Assembly (NCBI GenBank): GCA_037893245.1
Contig: JBAIAA010000537.1
Span: forward strand, 1,228,176 to 1,292,175
DNA length: 64,000 nt
Direction of reading: 5' to 3'
Source: Crossaster papposus
Taxonomy: Eukaryota; Echinodermata; Asteroidea; Velatida; Solasteridae
The notes beneath the pieces were generated by a model. That model was not told the origin of the DNA and searched no databases. It saw nothing but the letters and a program-made list of their open reading frames with translations. Within the stretch, counting starts at the first letter, position 1. Each line of letters begins with the position of its first letter. This document shows, piece by piece, positions 59,140 to 64,000 of the stretch. The position numbers were made by a program, and so were the translations under genes.

Positions 59140-59702
59140 GTAATTCACACACACTCAACTTGTTTTCAGAACCCAAATATTCACTCTGGGTGCCCAGAAG
59201 CCAGAAACAAATTTATAAATCAAGTGTTTTTTTTGCAAGCACCCCCCCCCCCCTTTCACCCCCCCCCCCACCCCACACCCCACCCCTCCCACCCCTACTC
59301 CCAACTCCCTCTCCTTCAGAGGGGCAACTAGTCCGAGGCAATTAGGCATATGCGTCTACCCCGAAAGAAAATAACAGTGGTGTTTTGGGTTTTTTCCACT
59401 CGTTCTAAATCATAAACGTTTTCTGCATCCGGCAACATAGAAAGTAGTAAGATTTTGATTCATTAGTGAACTTGTTTTCTGAACCCTATCAAATATTCAC
59501 TGTGGGTGCCCAGAAGCCAGAAACAAATTTGTAAATAAAGTGTTTTTGGCAAGCACCATCCCCCCCCTTCCCCCCCCCCCCCCCCCCCACACACCCACCC
59601 CTCCCCCACACACCCACCCCTCCCCTCGCCCTCCCACCCCTCCCCAAAGAAATTGTTATTTGTTTAAAATTAAATGTGATTTTGATTTGATTTCTATGCC
59701 AG

Positions 59703-59831
59703 GTGGCCCATCCGAGTTTCTTGAATCCGCACTTAAATGGTTCAGACAGTCTACAAAGCAGTTCCATTTGGGATGATGGCCCACAGGCTGATTCTGGTAC
59801 AGAACCTGCCGTTTGTACTGCTCCATATGAG
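59703..59831 (+). CDS. Exon 3b: 43-codon linker exon, duplicate 2
   Basis: Encodes the same 43 residues as exon 3a and has the same acceptor and donor. It could be included, skipped or used alternatively without changing frame. Confidence 0.6.
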
Positions 59832-60293
59832 GTAATTCACACACACTCAACTTGTTTTCAGAACCCAAATATTCACTCTGGGTGCCCAGAAGCCAGAAAC
59901 AAATTTATAAATCAAGTGTTTTTTTTGCAAGCACCCCCCCCCCTTTCACCCCCCCCCCCCCCCCACCCCACACCCCACCCCTCCCACCCCTACTCCCAAC
60001 TCCCTCTCCTTCAGAGGGGCAACTAGTCCGAGGCAATTAGGCATATGCGTCTACCCCGAAAGAAAATAACAGTGGTGTTTTGGGTTTTTTCCACTCGTTC
60101 TAAATCATAAACGTTTTCTGCATCCGGCAACATAGAAAGTAGTAAGATTTTGATTCATTAGTGAACTTGTTTTCTGAACCCTATCAAATATTCACTGTGG
60201 GTGCCCAGAAGCCAGAAACAAATTTGTAAATAAAGTGTTTTTGGCAAGCACCATCCCCCCCCCTTCCCCCCCCCCCCCCCCCCCCCACACACA

Positions 60294-60480
60294 CAAGTGG
60301 GTAAATGCCGTCAATAGGGGACGGGGCATTGTCCGACCGTCTTCCCTCTTTTGTTTGTACTCTAACGTTTTCGGATGATCGCCATAGGATTTGCACACGA
60401 GTCTGAATCGGGGACCTTTGCGGAATAGGGGACCCCATTGTTCCCTTTGTCATACGTCCCCTATTTCAATCAAAAACAAA
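60294..60480 (-). mobile_element. 187-bp dispersed repeat inserted in an intron copy
   Basis: Reverse complement of 35337-35524 and 51291-51478, apparently without differences. The paralogous intron copies (59588 and 61187 regions) lack it, so it inserted after the duplication. It interrupts a cacacaccc tract, which hides any target duplication. Confidence 0.85.
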
Positions 60481-60593
60481 CTCACCCACCCCTCCCCCAC
60501 ACACCCACCCCTCCCCTCGCCCTCCCACCCCTCCCCAAAGAAATTGTTATTTGTTTAAAATTAAATGTGATTTTGATTTGATTTCTATGCCAG

Positions 60594-60722
60594 GTGGCCC
60601 ATCCGAGTTTCTTGAATCCGCACTTGAATGGTTCAGACAGTCTACAAAGCAGTTCCATTTGGGATGATGGCCCACAGGCTGATTCTGGTAGAGGACCTGC
60701 CGTTTGTACTGCTCCATATGAG
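60594..60722 (+). CDS. Exon 3c: 43-codon linker exon, duplicate 3
   Basis: Same length, phase and splice signals as 3a and 3b, with GRGPAV in place of GTEPAV. Like them it may be spliced in or be a silent duplicate. Confidence 0.6.
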
Positions 60723-61294
60723 GTAATTCACACACACTCAACTTGTTTTCAGAACCCAAATATTCACTCTGGGTGCCCAGAAGCCAGAAACAAATTTATA
60801 AATCAAGTGTTTTTTTTGCAAGCACCCCCCCCCCTTTCACCCCCCCCCCACCCCACCCCACACCCCACCCCTCCCACCCCTACTCCCAACTCCCTCTCCT
60901 TTAGAGGGTCAACTAGTCCGAGGCAATTAGGCATATGCGTCTACCCCGAAAGAAAATAACAGTGGTGTTTTGGTTTTTTTCCACTCGTTCTAAATCATAA
61001 ACGTTTTCTGCATCCGGCAACATAGAAAGTAGTAAGATTTTGATTCATTAGTGAACTTGTTTTCTGAACCCTATCAAATATTCACTGTGGGTGCCCAGAA
61101 GCCAGAAACAAATTTGTAAATAAAGTGTTTTTGGCAAGCACCATCCCCCCCCCCCCCTTCACCCCCCCCCCCCCCCCCACACACACCCACCCCTCCCCCA
61201 CACACCCACCCCTCCCCTCGCCCTCCCACCCCTCCCCAAAGAAATTGTTATTTGTTTAAAATTAAATGTGATTTTGATTTGATTTCTATGCCAG

Positions 61295-63203
61295 GTGGCC
61301 CATCCGAGTTTCTTGAATCCGCACTTAAATGGTTCAGACAGTCTACAAAGCAGTTCCATTTGGGATGATGGCCCACAGGCTGATTCTGGTAGAGGACCTG
61401 CCGTTTGTACTGCTCCATATGAAGCCTCAAGTGCCGAGTCACAGAGATCATCAACCGAGGCTACTGAGACCGGTCACATAACGGTCATGGAGACCAGCAA
61501 TGAAAGTGGGCACAGGAAATGGGACAAGAAACACTTTTGCTTTTTCTGTGAAGTACCTCAATCTAAGTTGCCCCGTCATCTCCAGTCATGTCACAAAGAA
61601 GAGAGCGAAGTTGTAGAGATTGCGTCTGAGACCAACCCAAGTGCCCGTAAGATACTTCTGTGGAAAATCCGCAATGTTGGTAATCATAGGCACAATTGCC
61701 AAGTCCTTCGGAAAGGCCGGGGTGCACTTATTGTAGGATATAGGCCTAATCATAAGGTATCTCCACATGCATACGGACCGTGCATATATTGTTATGGCTA
61801 TTATGTGCGAAGTGATCTCTGGCGTCACCAGTGCCCACTGAAACCTGCACTCCCTGCACACTCGCATGGTAGCACTACCACAACTCCTCTGCGTAGATGT
61901 GTTGCTCACAAGAGTGATTTGTTAAAGCCTCCACCTGTCGGTGTGTCTTTCCAGTTGAACCAGGTTCTTATTCCGATGAAGAGAGATGAGGTGACTCTGC
62001 TGGCCAAGAATGACACTTTGATTGTGGAAGTAGCCAAGCGGGAATACGCGAAACTCGGGCACGATGTAGATCAACATGGCTACATCCGAAACAAGATACG
62101 GGAATTGGGTCGTCTTGTCATACAACTCCGCAAGAATACACACCAACCAAATGCATCACTTGAATTATTTGTCCACCCCCACTACCTGAATGATATCATC
62201 AAGGCTATTCACGGTATTGCTGGCTTTAATGAAGACAAGCAGTTGTATGATGTTCCGTCTCTAGCTTTAAAGATTGGACATTCCATCAAGAAGTGTGCAC
62301 TCATACTTAAAGGAAATGCTCTAGAGTCTGGCCAAAAGCAAAAAGCCCAACACGCTGAAGAATTTCTGCAGTTGTGCGAACTGACCTGGCGAGACCGTGT
62401 ATCCACCCATGCACACAGAACACTGTACCAAGGAAAGCGCAACCAACCTCAAATTCTGCCGACAAATGCTGATGTTGTGAAAATGTCGGCGTTCCTCCAT
62501 GAAGCTGGCAACAGAGAAGTGGAACTTGTCCAGGATGCTCGGGGCGAACAAATTGGACCAGCTTGGAAGAGATTGAATGAAGTCGCACTGTGCCACCTTA
62601 TTATGTTCAACCGCAGAAGGCAAGGGGAGGTATCAAAAATGAAACTAGAAGACTTTCAGAAGCACACAACAGCTAGTGTGAACGGGGAATGCCTGCTGAC
62701 TGATCTTGAACGGCATCTGTGCAAGATGTTCAGAGTTGTCGAAATAGTTGGCAAGAGGGGTCGAACTGTTCCTGTGCTTCTCAGCAATGAGGTGGTGGCG
62801 TGGTTGAGTGCTCTGATTGCGAAGAGAAATGAAGCTGGAGTCGCCCACGACAACACCTACTTGTTTGCACGATGTTCTTATGGAGGTACAGGTCATATAA
62901 GAGGATGTGACTGTATAAGATTGTACGCAGACATGGCGGGCCTTGACAATGCTGCCAGCATCCGGTCTACAAAACTTCGTAAGCACGTGGCAACCGCATC
63001 GCAAATTCTTGCCTTGAAGGAACATCAACTTGAAACACTTGCAAACTTCATGGGTCATGATTTGCGTGTCCATCGTGAATACTACCAGTTGCCAGATACT
63101 GTGCAGAGGGTCACCAAACTTTCTAGACTTTTTCTCAGCTTGGAGAGGGGAAACTTGCCTTCCCAGCAGGGCAAATCCCTGGATGAACTGCATGTCACTG
63201 GTG
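61295..63203 (+). CDS. Large exon: zinc-finger-like motifs and Crypton-type tyrosine recombinase domain
   Basis: The acceptor is tatgccag at 61294, phase 0. The first 43 codons are the linker copy, then the frame continues without an intron. Two Cys/His motifs follow: FCFFCEVPQSKLPRHLQSCH and CIYCYGYYVRSDLWRHQC, both C-x2-C with a distal His/Cys pair. The C-terminal half is a tyrosine recombinase-like fold: FNRRRQGEVSKMKLEDF near residue 440 holds the first Arg. KRGRTVPVLL and STKLRKHVATASQIL (near 556) supply the position of the second Arg. LANFMGHDLRVHREYY (near 585) supplies the H and the tyrosine. The usual HxxR box reads T/KLRK. The family is abundant in fish, echinoderm and cnidarian genomes and resembles Crypton-derived proteins. 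The donor GTAAGG at 63204 is preferred over read-through to a stop at 63340 because phase and content match the next exon. Confidence 0.82.
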
Positions 63204-63580
63204 GTAAGGACACAGTTGTTTTAAATTATTTACTCAACAGCAAAAGAAAGACATTAATTATTGCTTTTGTTGAAAAATATTTGATCAGTAATTACTATTC
63301 ACTAATACATCTTCAACAGCGAAAGAAATGCAAGAAATAACATTTTGTTATCAGTTCACAATATATGATAACAAATGGTATACGTGTTTGTGTGCATTTC
63401 TTTTGCTATTGCTCCTGCATTACAGAACAAGAAAGAGAAATAGAGAAAAATTAGAAAGAAACAGACCACAGAAATTTGACAAGAGTTGAGTCCACTTTTC
63501 TGAATTTACATGCAGGACAACAACCAACTGTCGGGTATGTGTGCATTAATCTAACAAAAACTGCTCTTTGTGACTTGCAG

Positions 63581-63649
63581 AAGGCTTCACTAGTGACGAG
63601 GAAAGCGATAACAGCAGTGACAATTCCTGTGATGTGCCCAGTGAAAACA
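63581..63649 (+). CDS. Acidic exon of the recombinase-like gene
   Basis: The acceptor gacttgcag and donor AACA|GTAAGT bound a 69-nt exon, phase 1 in and out. With the split Glu codon it reads EGFTSDEESDNSSDN, an acidic serine-rich tail typical after the recombinase domain in this family. The gene continues past the window. Confidence 0.68.
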
Positions 63650-63678
63650 GTAAGTTTAGGCTTTTATGTGTCTGTATT

Positions 63679-63920
63679 TTAACCAGTTCGCGCCGGATGA
63701 CGTATATAAACGCAAAAATTTTCCAAAATTCAAAACGAATGACGCATAAACCTGCCAAGTTCAAGTTCGGAAATGTATGTCAGCAGCGCGCAAGGCCGGA
63801 AATGCGTGGGTGTGCTTCCCGGCACTATCAGCCTGAACCCGCTTCAGATCGAGTTTCGTAAAAAATAATCCCGCCCGTGGGCTTGGCGATGTTAAAATAA
63901 TCCCGGCGCAAACTGGTTAA
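63679..63920. mobile_element. TTAA-flanked non-autonomous element, copy 2
   Basis: Same ends (CCAGTTCGCGCCGG ... CCGGCGCAAACTGG) and TTAA flanks as 26721-26962, with moderate substitution. It sits in the intron after the acidic exon. Confidence 0.9.
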
Positions 63921-64000
63921 GTCGGGCTGTCTTTAAAAAAACAATTGTCTGTCTGTCCATTTGTTTGTTCATCTGGCTATCGGGCTGTCTGAATTAAAAG
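63921..64000 (+). other. Intron continuing past the window
   Basis: Simple ctgtctgtctgtcc and related words. No exon is seen. Confidence 0.4.

Larger units (their letters stand above)
59011..61423 (+). repeat. Tandem duplication of an exon-containing unit of about 700 bp
   Basis: Exon copies start at 59011, 59703, 60594 and 61295. The spacings are 692, 891 (including the 187-bp insertion) and 701 bp. Each intronic part carries two direct copies of a 105-bp segment (gggtgcccagaagccagaaac) and long C tracts. Copies 1-2 have the variant GTEPAV, copies 3-4 GRGPAV. Confidence 0.93.

Noticed and set aside
63204..63340. Read-through end of the recombinase exon to TAA at 63340
   Set aside because: A GTAAGG donor at 63204 joins in phase to an acidic exon at 63581. 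The read-through tail is AT-rich, intron-like sequence.

Overview
The window is animal nuclear DNA: spliced exons in long introns, many families of transposons, minisatellites, homopolymer runs and no operon structure. The repeat types (DIRS retroelement, tRNA-derived SINE, TTAA and TA elements), the extracellular LamG/Ig/lectin exons and the recurrent 'taggcct' words suggest a marine invertebrate, probably a deuterostome such as an echinoderm, hemichordate or cephalochordate. The species cannot be fixed from the sequence alone.

Region 1 (1-7.7 kb) carries the 3' part of a plus-strand gene. Four exons can be read (221-988, 1561-1884, 6219-6260, 7476-7639). All internal junctions are phase 1, and they encode a LamG-like jelly roll, an Ig-like domain and the end of a C-type-lectin-like domain with a stop. 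Its introns hold an 11-bp minisatellite and a 3.2-kb block bounded by inverted GGCTTC-rich ends. Region 2 (7.9-16 kb) is transposon-rich: two fold-back elements, a 0.5-kb tandem duplication, a TIR element and a structurally complete DIRS retrotransposon (11247-15932). The DIRS has inverted terminal repeats and an internal complementary region, but a 14-bp tandem duplication breaks its tyrosine recombinase.

Region 3 (16.4-49.4 kb) is the most unusual. A perfect 16-bp inverted repeat (16449-16464 and 49412-49427) encloses a roughly 165-bp satellite, which is itself interrupted by about 31 kb of tandem array. Each 1.72-1.94-kb unit carries two tRNA-like heads (A and B), each with Pol III A-box and B-box words and a downstream T-run. 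There are eleven A and eleven B heads. Seven units also carry a 290-bp tRNA-derived SINE at one identical position. Secondary insertions include a broken Tc1/mariner, a TTAA element and an 8.8-kb element flanked by ACTA together with its 268-bp short relative.

Region 4 (49.4-57.4 kb) holds minus-strand fragments of a RecQ-like helicase and of a Rep-type HUH endonuclease, plus several small TIR or fold-back elements. Region 5 (58-64 kb) is a plus-strand gene encoding a Tudor-like domain, a linker exon present in four tandem copies, two zinc-finger-like motifs and a Crypton-type tyrosine-recombinase domain. Its last readable exon is acidic and the gene runs beyond the window.

Function is therefore concentrated in the two host-like genes at the ends. 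The middle is a nested record of element insertion and array amplification. Very little of the remaining sequence looks coding: most long open frames there are translations of repeats.
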